From Treponema sp. (GTDB lineage: Bacteria; Spirochaetota; Spirochaetia; Treponematales; Breznakiellaceae), in assembly GCA_009777995.1 (NCBI GenBank), contig WRKT01000001.1, positions 124,001 to 188,000 on the forward strand: 64,000 nt of DNA, given 5' to 3'. The notes beneath the pieces were generated by a model, which saw only the letters and a list, made by a program, of their open reading frames with translations, did not search any database and was not told where the DNA came from. The position numbers and the translations under genes were made by a program. The first letter of the stretch is position 1. Every line of letters begins with the position of its first letter. Shown piece after piece: positions 54,267-63,071 of this stretch.

Positions 54267-55213
54267 TACCTTTGATCTCCTTTTTTGTGCAATTTGATGC
54301 GCGGGTCTACGAAAGCCATAAGTAAATCGCCCAATAGCAGCCCAAAGATACCCAGTGTTGAATATATAATTACAAGGGCCTGAACCAGAGGATTATCCTG
54401 ACGCTGTATAACCTGAATTAATAGACCGCCTGTACCGGGAATAGAGAAAAACCCTTCCACGAAAATCGAACCGACTATGGTAAAAAGGATTGCCGCAGGA
54501 ATTGTATTTGTCATAGGTACTACGGCATTCCTGAATACATGCCTAAAGAAGACTTCGGTATGAGGTACACCCTTTGCGTATGCAAGTTTAATATAATCCT
54601 TATTTATTTCATCGACCATAAACCTGCGCATCCAGAAGGCGTTACTTGCAATAACAGGCAGCATAAGGGTGAAGATGGGCAAGATCCTTGTTGCAGGGAT
54701 GTCAGGGTCGAATAACATTGGAACACCTAAAAGGGTAGAGCCGTATAATTGAATAACGATTATATAGACCGCTGCGGGAACCGAGTTCATCATCGCTATA
54801 TAGAACGTGCCGCCCTTATCCCAGCCTCCACCCTTCTTCCTTGCCATCATGATGCCCAGGGCCCAGCCTATGGGAATACCGAGCAGAAGCGCAGATAGGC
54901 CAAACTGCAGTGATATTGGAGCTTTCTCCCTTATTATGTCTATGACAGGGATATTTATCCTATACCTGATGGATGTGCCAAAATCAAATTCGGTGAATAC
55001 CTGTTTAAAGAAATTAAACATTTGCACCGGAACCGGATCTAAAAGGCCCATGTGTTGAAGTATGGTATTACGCTCAAGCTCAGTTAGCCTATCGTAATTT
55101 ACAGGGAAGTAGCCTTCCAGCGGCATAAATCTGAGTAGAATAAATACGATACAGATGATTAGGAATAAACTCAGTAAGGAGCGTAATGTCCTCTTTATGA
55201 TAAATTCGAGCAT
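54266..55213 (-). CDS. oppB: Oligopeptide ABC transporter permease B, system C
   Basis: 315 residues, first gene of the system C operon. The initial helix leads into CIVFILLRFMPLEGYFP; DFGTSIRYR and the EAA loop KLAYAKGVPHTEVFFRHVFRNAVVP are present, and it ends FVDPRIKLHKKGDQR. Two tandem hairpins and a tentative promoter separate it from the NagZ gene upstream. Confidence 0.9.
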   Translation of the reverse strand: MLEFIIKRTLRSLLSLFLIICIVFILLRFMPLEGYFPVNYDRLTELERNTILQHMGLLDPVPVQMFNFFKQVFTEFDFGTSIRYRINIPVIDIIREKAPISLQFGLSALLLGIPIGWALGIMMARKKGGGWDKGGTFYIAMMNSVPAAVYIIVIQLYGSTLLGVPMLFDPDIPATRILPIFTLMLPVIASNAFWMRRFMVDEINKDYIKLAYAKGVPHTEVFFRHVFRNAVVPMTNTIPAAILFTIVGSIFVEGFFSIPGTGGLLIQVIQRQDNPLVQALVIIYSTLGIFGLLLGDLLMAFVDPRIKLHKKGDQR

Positions 55214-55219
55214 AGAAAA

Positions 55220-55248
55220 TGATATTATATGTGCCCATTATATGTCAA
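55220..55248 (-). promoter_or_regulatory. Tentative promoter of the system C operon
   Basis: A perfect TTGACA (55248-55243, minus strand) precedes the oppB start by 30 bases. The -10 is ambiguous: TAATAT is 15 and TATAAT 13 bases away. With such a short leader a ribosome site is not obvious. Readthrough from the NagZ operon is an alternative. Confidence 0.4.
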
Positions 55249-55275
55249 CATAAAAAATGCAAATTACAAACGCAT

Positions 55276-55325
55276 GGAGTTTGCGCCAGCAAACTCCTAA
55301 GCTAAAAATGCGCAGCATTTTTAGC
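55276..55325 (-). terminator. Tandem hairpins after the NagZ gene
   Basis: GCTAAAAATGC (55301-55311) pairs with GCATTTTTAGC (55315-55325), and GGAGTTTGC (55276-55284) with GCAAACTCC (55289-55297). The first hairpin includes the NagZ stop codon. Neither is followed by a proper T-tract on the minus strand, so transcript protection or factor-dependent termination is as likely as intrinsic termination. Confidence 0.5.
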
Positions 55326-56871
55326 AAGGGAGGCGGCCTTGAGGGGTGAACTCTCCTCTTAGGACGGCTGCCGCAGCATCAAAGGCCTTCTCCGTATACT
55401 CCCAAACTGCCATTCCGTAACTTCCCTCAGGGATCAGGTAGAGATCCCAGGGATTCCTTAGAGCAAGGCATATAAAGGGGATTTTCCGTGCATCTGCGCC
55501 CTTTAAAAGCTCAATTCCAAGGTCAATCTGTCCGCGGTTTATATGGCCATTAGCTGTACCCAAAATTATTGAACTTACTTCGGGCAGTTTGGAAAGAATG
55601 TCTTTAATTTCTTCGGGGGTCGGGTTTACCGGGCTTTCGATGAAGTTCCCCGATAGTTTTTCTGCAAGCCTTCGGGCAAAGCTCGTAACTTCAGGTTTTC
55701 CTGCAGCACCTGATGATCTATAGGCAACTGAGCCGATGAATAGGGGCTTCCCCCCGAGGGGAGGCAGTTTTTCTCCGGGGCGCAGAAGGGCCAGAGAACT
55801 CCGAGTCAGATCATCATTTTGCTTCTTCCTTTTATCCAATTCCTCCAAACTCTCTACATCGGAGTCCTTGCCGAAGTTGACATACTTCTTCTTAAAATTA
55901 ATTATTCTTTCGATAGACTGCTCAAACTCATTGGCGTCAAATAGGCCTTCCTCATAAGCCTTATTTATTGCAATAAAACTTTCCTCCATGAAGGGGGACT
56001 CGTGGCAGATAAAGAGAAGATCAACCCCTGCGGAAACAGCCTGAACACAGCCCTTTGCGACCCCATAGAAGTCCTTGATTGCGTTCATCATCATGCAATC
56101 GCTTAAGATCATGCCTTTGAATCCCAGTTTCTCCCTTAGGATGCCCTGTAGGATTTTCCTTGACATTGTTGCAGGTATTTTTTCCTGTTCTATTTTAGGG
56201 AAAAGAATATGCGCGGTCATAATGGCAGGAATCCCCGCTTCAATTGCAAGCTTAAAGGGAATTAGCTCACGCTCCATCATTTCTTCCATATTCCTGTCAA
56301 TTAAAGGGAGGTCAAGATGGGAGTCAACATTGGTGTCCCCATGCCCGGGGAAATGCTTCCCGCAGCTCATAAGTCCCTCTTCCTCATAAGCTTTAATAAG
56401 AGCAGAAGAGTATAATGATACATTTTCTGTATCCACTGCATAACTTCTATTTCCTATAACAGGGTTATCCCTATTGCAGTTAATATCCAGGCAGGGTGAT
56501 AGGTTCATGTTAATCCCAACGCGGCGGAGCTCTGCGGCTGTTATCCTTGCAGAAAGCGTGATATTTTCTGTGCTGCCTGATGCCGCAAGTGCCATTGCTC
56601 CGGGGATGTTTATCATGTCTTGGGGAAGCCTGACCACAGTTCCGCCTTCCTGATCCACGGAAATAAACGGGTAATGCCCCGTTTCACCAAAGACAAACTC
56701 CCGGATTTCCTTGCAAAATTGCTTTGCGTGTTTTGCATCGATAAGGCTATGCCTAAAGAGGATGACATTGCCTGCCTTATACTCTTTTACCATCTTTTTG
56801 AAATGGTCGTTCATACTAGTCCCTGCAATGCCGATGCTTATTTTCTGTCCGATTTTCTCTTTTAAAGTCAT
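55321..56871 (-). CDS. nagZ: Beta-N-acetylglucosaminidase NagZ-like (glycoside hydrolase family 3)
   Basis: 516 residues, without a signal peptide. The GH3 barrel contains PFISVDQEGGTVVRL, the NagZ loop KHFPGHGDTNVDSHLDLP (residues 172-189, Asp183/His185 dyad as general acid) and nucleophile Asp258 in GMILSDCMMM. A C-terminal domain (about 370-516) resembles that of B. subtilis NagZ. The reaction is removal of GlcNAc from GlcNAc-MurNAc peptides. It is encoded immediately downstream of a NamZ-like gene, exactly the pairing known from Bacillus and Tannerella. Cytosolic location resembles Gram-negative NagZ. Confidence 0.92.
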   Translation of the reverse strand: MTLKEKIGQKISIGIAGTSMNDHFKKMVKEYKAGNVILFRHSLIDAKHAKQFCKEIREFVFGETGHYPFISVDQEGGTVVRLPQDMINIPGAMALAASGSTENITLSARITAAELRRVGINMNLSPCLDINCNRDNPVIGNRSYAVDTENVSLYSSALIKAYEEEGLMSCGKHFPGHGDTNVDSHLDLPLIDRNMEEMMERELIPFKLAIEAGIPAIMTAHILFPKIEQEKIPATMSRKILQGILREKLGFKGMILSDCMMMNAIKDFYGVAKGCVQAVSAGVDLLFICHESPFMEESFIAINKAYEEGLFDANEFEQSIERIINFKKKYVNFGKDSDVESLEELDKRKKQNDDLTRSSLALLRPGEKLPPLGGKPLFIGSVAYRSSGAAGKPEVTSFARRLAEKLSGNFIESPVNPTPEEIKDILSKLPEVSSIILGTANGHINRGQIDLGIELLKGADARKIPFICLALRNPWDLYLIPEGSYGMAVWEYTEKAFDAAAAVLRGEFTPQGRLPC

Positions 56872-56885
56872 GCCTAATTATTCCT

Positions 56886-58043
56886 TTAATATAATAAGTA
56901 TTGCTGTCTTTTCTCTTTAAAGATAACAGTATCTTTTTTGCATAGTTCAAGGTACGATTCAGGGCCTTCTATGCGAAGGAGATCAGTCCCTGCAAGTAAA
57001 TCGATTGAACGTCTATCTGTGGGCTTATTCCCTTCCCTATATGCAAACTTATCCCCGCTTATCGTTATTATTTCTTTGAGTAATTTTACTGCAGTCAAAA
57101 CCGGCTTATAAACACTGCGGTCGATAATGTGAAGCTGAACTCCGTGGCAGGAAACCCCCTGATGCTTACTGAAAGATGGAAGGAAGTGTGCAGGACGGAA
57201 AATTACCCCGGGGAGATTTTGGCCGTTCATTGCTGCTGCAAGCTCATCCGCATCAAGGTGGGGGGCTCCGATCTGCTCGAAGGGTCTTGTTGTGCCTCTG
57301 CCCTCGGAGAGAGTTGTTCCTTCAAAGAGGCAGGTGCCGGGGTAGAGAAGGGCAGTGTCAATGCCGGGGATATTGGGGCTCGGGTTTACCCATTGGAAGC
57401 CGATTTTGTCAGAGTAATAATCCCTCTTCCAGTTTTTTACTTCGATTACTTTTAGGTCGCAATTTATATCACATTCTTTATTATAGTACTGGGCAAGTTC
57501 TCCCATGGTCATGCCATGACGATTTGTGACAGGACCTATTCCGATGAAACTTCTATATTTGGCACTAGATATATTACCATCAATATCCACTCCGTTTATC
57601 GGGTTAATCCGATCGAGAACAATGAAGGTAATTCCGGCCCTTGCACATTCCTCCATGCAATTAAACATGGTTGATTCGTAGGTATAGAATCTGCAACCTA
57701 TGTTCTGAATGTCGATGAGGAGCATGTCAATGCCGGCAAGCATGGAGGAAGCAGGTCGCTGGTTTTTTTGGTCGGTGTTTCCCTTGCTCGAGTATAGGCT
57801 GTAAACAGGGAGGCCGGTTCTTTTATCAGTATATGTGTCAATATTATCCCCTGCTTCTATTTCCCCCCTTACCCCATGCTCAGGTGCATACAGAGCTTTT
57901 AGGTTAAACTTCTCGTGGATAATATCAATCGAAGATCTTAATTCCCTTGTAAGCCCTGAATGGTTTGTTACAAGGCCAAGACTTTTTCCTTTAAGACCAA
58001 AGTCTTCTTTTAAAATCCTGTCGATTCCGTTTAATACTTCCAT
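56886..58043 (-). CDS. namZ: NamZ-like exo-beta-N-acetylmuramidase (DUF1343), copy 2
   Basis: 385 residues. Motifs LVTNHSGLTRELRSSIDII, LYAPEHGVRGEIEAGD, MLLIDIQNIGCRFYTYESTM, LDRINPINGVDIDG, NRHGMTMGELAQ and EGRGTTRPFEQIGAP define the family; they agree better with B. subtilis YbbC than copy 1 does. No signal peptide. Fourteen bases separate it from the NagZ gene and 15 from the LD-carboxypeptidase gene, so the three are one operon. Together with NagZ it could reduce imported murein sugar chains to MurNAc and GlcNAc. Confidence 0.9.
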   Translation of the reverse strand: MEVLNGIDRILKEDFGLKGKSLGLVTNHSGLTRELRSSIDIIHEKFNLKALYAPEHGVRGEIEAGDNIDTYTDKRTGLPVYSLYSSKGNTDQKNQRPASSMLAGIDMLLIDIQNIGCRFYTYESTMFNCMEECARAGITFIVLDRINPINGVDIDGNISSAKYRSFIGIGPVTNRHGMTMGELAQYYNKECDINCDLKVIEVKNWKRDYYSDKIGFQWVNPSPNIPGIDTALLYPGTCLFEGTTLSEGRGTTRPFEQIGAPHLDADELAAAMNGQNLPGVIFRPAHFLPSFSKHQGVSCHGVQLHIIDRSVYKPVLTAVKLLKEIITISGDKFAYREGNKPTDRRSIDLLAGTDLLRIEGPESYLELCKKDTVIFKEKRQQYLLY

Positions 58044-58058
58044 GTGTGCTCCTCGGGT

Positions 58059-58979
58059 TTATCTTTGCGGGTAAAACCTGATGGTCTTTGTGCTTGTGTC
58101 AATCGAACAGTCTGCGCCAAAGGGCAGGGTCATCATTGGGAAGCAGTGCCCTGATTGCACATTGCAGAGTATCGGTACATCGATGTCTCCGATTATGTCA
58201 ATAAGACAGTCAACAGGAGAGTAGTTTGACATATGGCTGTTTTTGCAGTTTTCAAAAGTGCCGAGAATTATGCCTGCACTGTCCTTAAACTTACCGCTGT
58301 TTCGCAGATGGTATGCATAGCGTTCTAAGCGGCTTACTTCTTCACCGACATCTTCGATAAAAAGAATTTTCCCCTTAGTATCAATTTCGTAAAAGGTTCC
58401 TATGCTTGCAGAAAGAAGGGCAAGACAGCCTCCTGTTAATACACCCCTTGCACTCCCTTTTCTTACAGTGAAAATTTCTGCTCCCTTTGGATTCTGAAAA
58501 TCGTAGGGTTCAACAGCATTAAGAGCATTAAAGAGGCTGTTCTTTGTTTCTTCGTCAAATTTGTCCACCATATTTGATGAGACCATGGGCCCGTGAAAAG
58601 TAACCATTTCGCAAATTTGATTTAGGGCGATGTGATGGCTTGTAACATCGCTATAACCAAGAAATATTTTTGGATTCTTTTTTATTATTTGGAGGTCCAT
58701 AAACTCCATTGATCTTGAGCCGCCGCTTCCGCCCTTAATGCAAAAAATCGCATCTACTTCAGGGTCTGCAAACATGGTATTAAGCCATTTTCCCCTTGCA
58801 GGGCCGTTACCTGCCATATAACCGCCATGATTTGCAGTTAGATTATCCGCTACTTTTATTTTATACCCGAGATTTTGAATAAAGGACTTGCATTTTTCTT
58901 CCCTTATATAATCTACAGGGGAACTTGGGCATACAAGGCCTATAACTGAACCGCTTTCAAGTTTCTTTGGATACTTCAT
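58059..58979 (-). CDS. ldcA: S66-family LD-carboxypeptidase (muramoyltetrapeptide carboxypeptidase)
   Basis: 306 residues. Catalytic triad positions agree with LdcA: Ser110 in FLGYSDVTS, Glu209 in LFIEDVGEE and His278 in QSGHCFPMMTLPFGA. IFCIKGGSGGSRSM, the oxyanion-side loop, is also conserved. The enzyme removes terminal D-Ala from L-Ala-D-Glu-diamino acid-D-Ala tetrapeptides in the cytoplasm; some S66 members act on microcin-type substrates instead. Context with NamZ and NagZ strongly favours murein recycling. Its ATG overlaps the end of the M14 gene by four bases. Confidence 0.9.
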   Translation of the reverse strand: MKYPKKLESGSVIGLVCPSSPVDYIREEKCKSFIQNLGYKIKVADNLTANHGGYMAGNGPARGKWLNTMFADPEVDAIFCIKGGSGGSRSMEFMDLQIIKKNPKIFLGYSDVTSHHIALNQICEMVTFHGPMVSSNMVDKFDEETKNSLFNALNAVEPYDFQNPKGAEIFTVRKGSARGVLTGGCLALLSASIGTFYEIDTKGKILFIEDVGEEVSRLERYAYHLRNSGKFKDSAGIILGTFENCKNSHMSNYSPVDCLIDIIGDIDVPILCNVQSGHCFPMMTLPFGADCSIDTSTKTIRFYPQR

Positions 58980-60994
58980 GCTTTCCTCACTATATTTCTA
59001 AAATGCCCCGGGTAGGAATCAATATATTTTCCTTCATCTCCCTTTAGGCCGTTAACAGGTAAACTAGATTGATTCCCGTCCATAATACCCCAAACAGGAT
59101 ATGACGGCTCTCCGATAAGGTCAATTAAATAACCGCTGATAACTGCATATCTTGCTTCTTCTGAATCTCTGTCGCAGAGGATGAAGTTATTCTCTCCATC
59201 GTTTACATCATCATTAATTGTAGGAGGCAGGGTACCTTTCCCATACAGTATGATTAACGGAAGATTATAGTATTCATTATCCGGAGCATTTTTAATTCGT
59301 ACTGCACAAAAGCCCTCCCTTAGAATTGAAAATGCACTGTCAAGTGTAATATCACTTATATCATCATACTCTTTATCGTAAACCTTTGCTTTAATAATTT
59401 TCAGGTTTTCATTTTCCTTTTTACAGTCAAGTTCCTCGTATCCGAAAGAGAGGTCTTCTTCCGGCCAGACATTGTCAAAGGTCATGCCAAGATTTGCAGG
59501 ATGACCGATATTACTCCAGTATCTTATTGGGTTTGGCCTTTCTTTATTTCCGGGATTGCTATAGCGTGATTCCCCGTGACCGTTATTAAATAAGAGATAC
59601 GGGATTTTCACCTTGCTTGCAGGCTCGTGACGGGCGCTTTTAAAGGCAGAGAGATTATCGTGGAAGGAGCCGGTGCTTCCCTTACCCGAAAACTCACTTG
59701 AAAAATACCAGAGCGAGCGATGCTCGAGTTCGCCTTTCTTTGAATCGGACTCGAAGGGAATAGTATTCATGCGGCGGTTAATTCCAAGATTATATTCGTT
59801 TCCGTTAGGTGCTAATACATTGCGAAGGAGAACATCGTAGATAATCCTTCTGCTTGGAGGCTTTGGTATAACCCCGGATGAGTTTGCCTTGGATAAAAAT
59901 TCTTTAGGAGGAACCCAGTCAACCGGGTCAATCTTTTCGTAATCCCCTGCAATTTCAAAGAGACCCCTTAGGATTGCTTTAAAATTGGTTCTGCGAAGGG
60001 TTACCTTTTCCGGGTCCAGTTTCGTGCAGCCGCTTTCAATTAAGATAACACCTGTACCCATCATCGTAATACTGTCACCAAAATAGACAGCACCCCAGTC
60101 ATCAGTATAACGAGTGGTCATTTCAGGCCTCTCGCTCTGAATCTGATCATCAATCTTTTGTATTATCTGTGTTGCCTTCCATCTTGAATCGTTAAAGTAT
60201 TTTGCTCCGTTTGAGGCGGGGGCGAGCATTGTTATCGTAGCGGGGGTGTCATAGCCTCCGACGCCTGTACTGCCCTGATCGTGCAGAGTAAATGCAAAAC
60301 TAGGCTGAGATTCTTTTTCCTCCCCGGTACGAGAGAAGTTTGCAAATGCACGCCAGAGGAGCTTTGCCTCCCGAGTTTCAGAAGTCCAGGCATCGCGGTT
60401 AAGATCGATTGGAGTTAAACCTTCAGGACCTGAGTCTTCGACCGGGAAGCTGTTTTTCCCTCCGACAAAGAGGGCAGGGTGCCTTCCCGATGATTTTTGC
60501 ATAGAAGTGCGGCGCCAATTATTTGCTCCGTCAGGGTTTGCCATAGGTACAAAGTGGATATTTAGGGATGAAATTTTCGACCTAAGGGACCTTGCAGTTT
60601 CCCTATCACCTGTATCAAGCATTTCATCTTTCTCTGCAAGCAGGAAAAGAAAAATGTCCATTAGGGCCCTTGTGCCTGTTGACTCAGTCCCATGCATCTG
60701 GGACCAAATAAACACTGAAATGCCCTTCTTATCTCCGTGACGGATTTCGTAAATTGGCCTTCCCTCAAGTGAGCCGTCAATTATAGGACCCTTTTCCCCT
60801 GCAGAATTTTCTTCTGAATCATCGATTAGTACAGAAATTGACCTGAATGCGTTTTTATCATCATTTATCTTATTCTTGATATTCTCGTAATGGGGGAGTA
60901 TGTATTCAATTTTATTTAGGCGATAATTTAGAAGAGGGTTCGGATCCTTGTATACTGCATATAATCTATCCAGAAAATCATTGTCAATTTTCAA
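58976..60994 (-). CDS. M14-family zinc carboxypeptidase, large form
   Basis: 672 residues from a TTG start preceded by GGAGG. No signal peptide. Zinc and catalytic residues: QMHGTESTGT (His101, Glu104), FTLHDQG (His238) and VILIESG (Glu320), with DLNRDAW between. The C-terminal 300 residues form an additional domain with no recognisable fold. It differs clearly from the paralogous M14 pair at 537 and 10388. Heading the NamZ-NagZ-LdcA operon, it may cleave the gamma-D-Glu to diamino-acid bond or another murein-peptide bond. Confidence 0.8.
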   Translation of the reverse strand: MKIDNDFLDRLYAVYKDPNPLLNYRLNKIEYILPHYENIKNKINDDKNAFRSISVLIDDSEENSAGEKGPIIDGSLEGRPIYEIRHGDKKGISVFIWSQMHGTESTGTRALMDIFLFLLAEKDEMLDTGDRETARSLRSKISSLNIHFVPMANPDGANNWRRTSMQKSSGRHPALFVGGKNSFPVEDSGPEGLTPIDLNRDAWTSETREAKLLWRAFANFSRTGEEKESQPSFAFTLHDQGSTGVGGYDTPATITMLAPASNGAKYFNDSRWKATQIIQKIDDQIQSERPEMTTRYTDDWGAVYFGDSITMMGTGVILIESGCTKLDPEKVTLRRTNFKAILRGLFEIAGDYEKIDPVDWVPPKEFLSKANSSGVIPKPPSRRIIYDVLLRNVLAPNGNEYNLGINRRMNTIPFESDSKKGELEHRSLWYFSSEFSGKGSTGSFHDNLSAFKSARHEPASKVKIPYLLFNNGHGESRYSNPGNKERPNPIRYWSNIGHPANLGMTFDNVWPEEDLSFGYEELDCKKENENLKIIKAKVYDKEYDDISDITLDSAFSILREGFCAVRIKNAPDNEYYNLPLIILYGKGTLPPTINDDVNDGENNFILCDRDSEEARYAVISGYLIDLIGEPSYPVWGIMDGNQSSLPVNGLKGDEGKYIDSYPGHFRNIVRKA

Positions 60995-61011
60995 GAGAGC
61001 CTCCGATTTAG

Positions 61012-61041
61012 AGCATAGTTCTTAAGCAGGTTTAAAGTCAA
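61012..61041 (-). promoter_or_regulatory. Probable promoter of the M14-LdcA-NamZ-NagZ operon
   Basis: Minus-strand TTGACT (61041-61036), 18-base spacer, TATGCT (61017-61012). The predicted start near 61005 is about ten bases from the TTG start at 60994, leaving little room for the leader. Confidence 0.5.
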
Positions 61042-61095
61042 TCTCCTTACATGATATACTTTAGATACAATCTTAAAATGGCAGGAGGCCATACC

Positions 61096-62214
61096 ATGAA
61101 ATATAGAAAACTCGGGAAGACGGGATTAGAGGTGAGTGAAATCGGGTTCGGCTGTACCTATTTTCGCGAGACAGGCGAGCAGGTCTTAAGCAAGATGTTC
61201 GACATCGGGATAAGCGCCGGCATAAACTTCCTTGACTGCTGTTTATCGCGCCCGGATGACAGGGATGTGGTCGGGAGGCTTTTAAAGGGCAGGAGGGATA
61301 AGATTATTATTCAGGGGCATTTAGGGCTTACTGTCGAGAACGGCCAGGAGGCCCTGACTCAGGATTTGCATAAGTCCAGGGAGCATGTTGAAGATTTAAT
61401 GCGCCGTCTTGGTACAGATTATATTGATATCGCGATGCTTCACTGCATAGACCAACCGGAAGAGTATGAGGGAGCAGTTAAAAGTGGTCTAATCGACTAT
61501 ATGCTTGAACAGAAAAAGAAGGGTGTCTTTAAGTATCTTGGTTTCAGTTCCCATGAAGTTGACCTTGCAACAAGAATGGTTAATTCAGGAAGCTTTGATG
61601 TTGTTATGTTCAGCATCAGTCCGCTCTTCGATTTAGTGTTTAACGACATGGATCGTTTTTTCACAATGCCGAATGACGAGGCCTATCCGAAGAAGCTGGA
61701 CATCGACGATAGGCGGGCAGGGTTTTACCGGCTCTGCGCCGAGAAGGGTATCGGCATTTCCGTAATGAAGGCACTAGGGGCAGGGAGTCTTGTTGACCCG
61801 AATGACACCCCCTTTGACAGGGCAATGACTGTCGGTCAATGTATCCGCTATGCGCTAAACCGCCCTGCTGTTTCCGGCGTCTTCCTTGGAATGAAAGACG
61901 AGAAACAGCTGATGGATGCTCTTGCCTACTATGATTGCTCGGAGGAAGAGCTTGATTATTCATCGATTTTAAGCAGTGTGACAGGGGAACTGACAATAAA
62001 ATGTCTTTACTGTAACCATTGCCTTCCATGCTCGGCAAGGATTGATATTGGAAAAGTTACCCGTCTCCTTGATAAGGGGGATGAAAATGATGAGTATTCT
62101 AAACTCGAAGTGAAGCCCTCTAGTTGTAATGGATGCGGTCACTGTATACCTCGCTGTCCCTTTGGCATTAATGCGCAGGCGAATATGAAGAAGGCTGCGG
62201 CGAAGTATAGCTAG
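61096..62214 (+). CDS. Aldo/keto reductase-like protein with C-terminal 4Fe-4S motifs
   Basis: 372 residues. The ATG at 61096 is chosen because GCAGGAGG precedes it and MKYRKLGKTGLEVSEIGFG is the standard AKR start. The barrel part keeps Asp (NFLDCC) and His (AMLHCID), but the catalytic Tyr position reads CLSRPDD and the Lys position reads IIIQGHLG, so two of four tetrad residues are absent. The C-terminus has CLYCNHCLPC and CNGCGHCIPRCPFG, consistent with two iron-sulfur clusters. Either a non-reductase role or a different chemistry is implied. Confidence 0.82.
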   Translation: MKYRKLGKTGLEVSEIGFGCTYFRETGEQVLSKMFDIGISAGINFLDCCLSRPDDRDVVGRLLKGRRDKIIIQGHLGLTVENGQEALTQDLHKSREHVEDLMRRLGTDYIDIAMLHCIDQPEEYEGAVKSGLIDYMLEQKKKGVFKYLGFSSHEVDLATRMVNSGSFDVVMFSISPLFDLVFNDMDRFFTMPNDEAYPKKLDIDDRRAGFYRLCAEKGIGISVMKALGAGSLVDPNDTPFDRAMTVGQCIRYALNRPAVSGVFLGMKDEKQLMDALAYYDCSEEELDYSSILSSVTGELTIKCLYCNHCLPCSARIDIGKVTRLLDKGDENDEYSKLEVKPSSCNGCGHCIPRCPFGINAQANMKKAAAKYS

Positions 62215-62227
62215 AAAAGGATATGCC

Positions 62228-63052
62228 ATGGGAATAGAAATAAAAAAGGCCGATCATAATCTGCTTGACGAATACTGCCGAGTGGAGGTTGCTTCTTATG
62301 TCGGTGTGGAGTACCTGCGTGATGTCTATGATTATTTTGTAAATTATACAGTCGGCGATTTTAGTACAGGTTATATAGACGGAGAGCTTGCAGGAATAGG
62401 AAAGCTGAGCCGCTTATATGACGGCTCTGCCTGGCTTGAGACACTCCGTGTGGATAAACAGCACCAGGGGAAGGGTCTCGGCAATGCATTTTACAAGCAT
62501 TTCCGTAAGGAAGCTGAAACCCTTAAGTGCCCTGTTATGCGCATGTATACAAGTGAAGGTAATGCAGTAAGTAAGGGCCTTGCTCAAATTAATGGCTTTA
62601 AAACAGTTGCGGCTCATAGGGGCATGTTTTTAGATAACCCGGGCAGTCTGAATTATGATCTCCCCGATTCATTTAGGCTTGCAAGCCCTATGGAGGCTGT
62701 CTCGGCATGGAAGGATTATAAAGAAGGATTTGTCTGTCTTAACCGTACGTTTTACGAGAAAAACCCCGACACCTATGCAGGAATGGGAGCCGAGGGCAGA
62801 GCCTTTATTCAAGGGAGTACAGCCCTAATCCTTGGGGCCCGCTTTCAAAGAAATAAGGGCCTGCATATGGCCAACCCTATTGGAGACGTGGAATTGGCCC
62901 TGCGTTTTGCTATTTTCTACACAGCGAAGTTGAACCTGCCAAAGCTGACCTGTACCTTTGACCTCAAAGATAAGGGCCTTGAAAAAATGCTGACTTCAAT
63001 CGGGTTTAGAAATGAGCCTTATACCACAATTGTTATGGAGGGGAAGGTATAA
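62228..63052 (+). CDS. GNAT-family N-acetyltransferase
   Basis: 274 residues. The N-terminal half holds the acetyl-CoA motif A: LETLRVDKQHQGKGLGNAFYKHF (pyrophosphate-binding QGKGLG), followed by VMRMYTSEGNAVSKGLAQINGFKTV as motif B. The C-terminal half (about 150-274) looks like a second, degenerate GNAT-like lobe. It lies 13 bases after the aldo/keto reductase gene, so the two are probably co-transcribed. The acyl acceptor, protein or small molecule, cannot be inferred. Confidence 0.8.
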   Translation: MGIEIKKADHNLLDEYCRVEVASYVGVEYLRDVYDYFVNYTVGDFSTGYIDGELAGIGKLSRLYDGSAWLETLRVDKQHQGKGLGNAFYKHFRKEAETLKCPVMRMYTSEGNAVSKGLAQINGFKTVAAHRGMFLDNPGSLNYDLPDSFRLASPMEAVSAWKDYKEGFVCLNRTFYEKNPDTYAGMGAEGRAFIQGSTALILGARFQRNKGLHMANPIGDVELALRFAIFYTAKLNLPKLTCTFDLKDKGLEKMLTSIGFRNEPYTTIVMEGKV

Positions 63053-63071
63053 GTGAAAAATTACCCATTGT

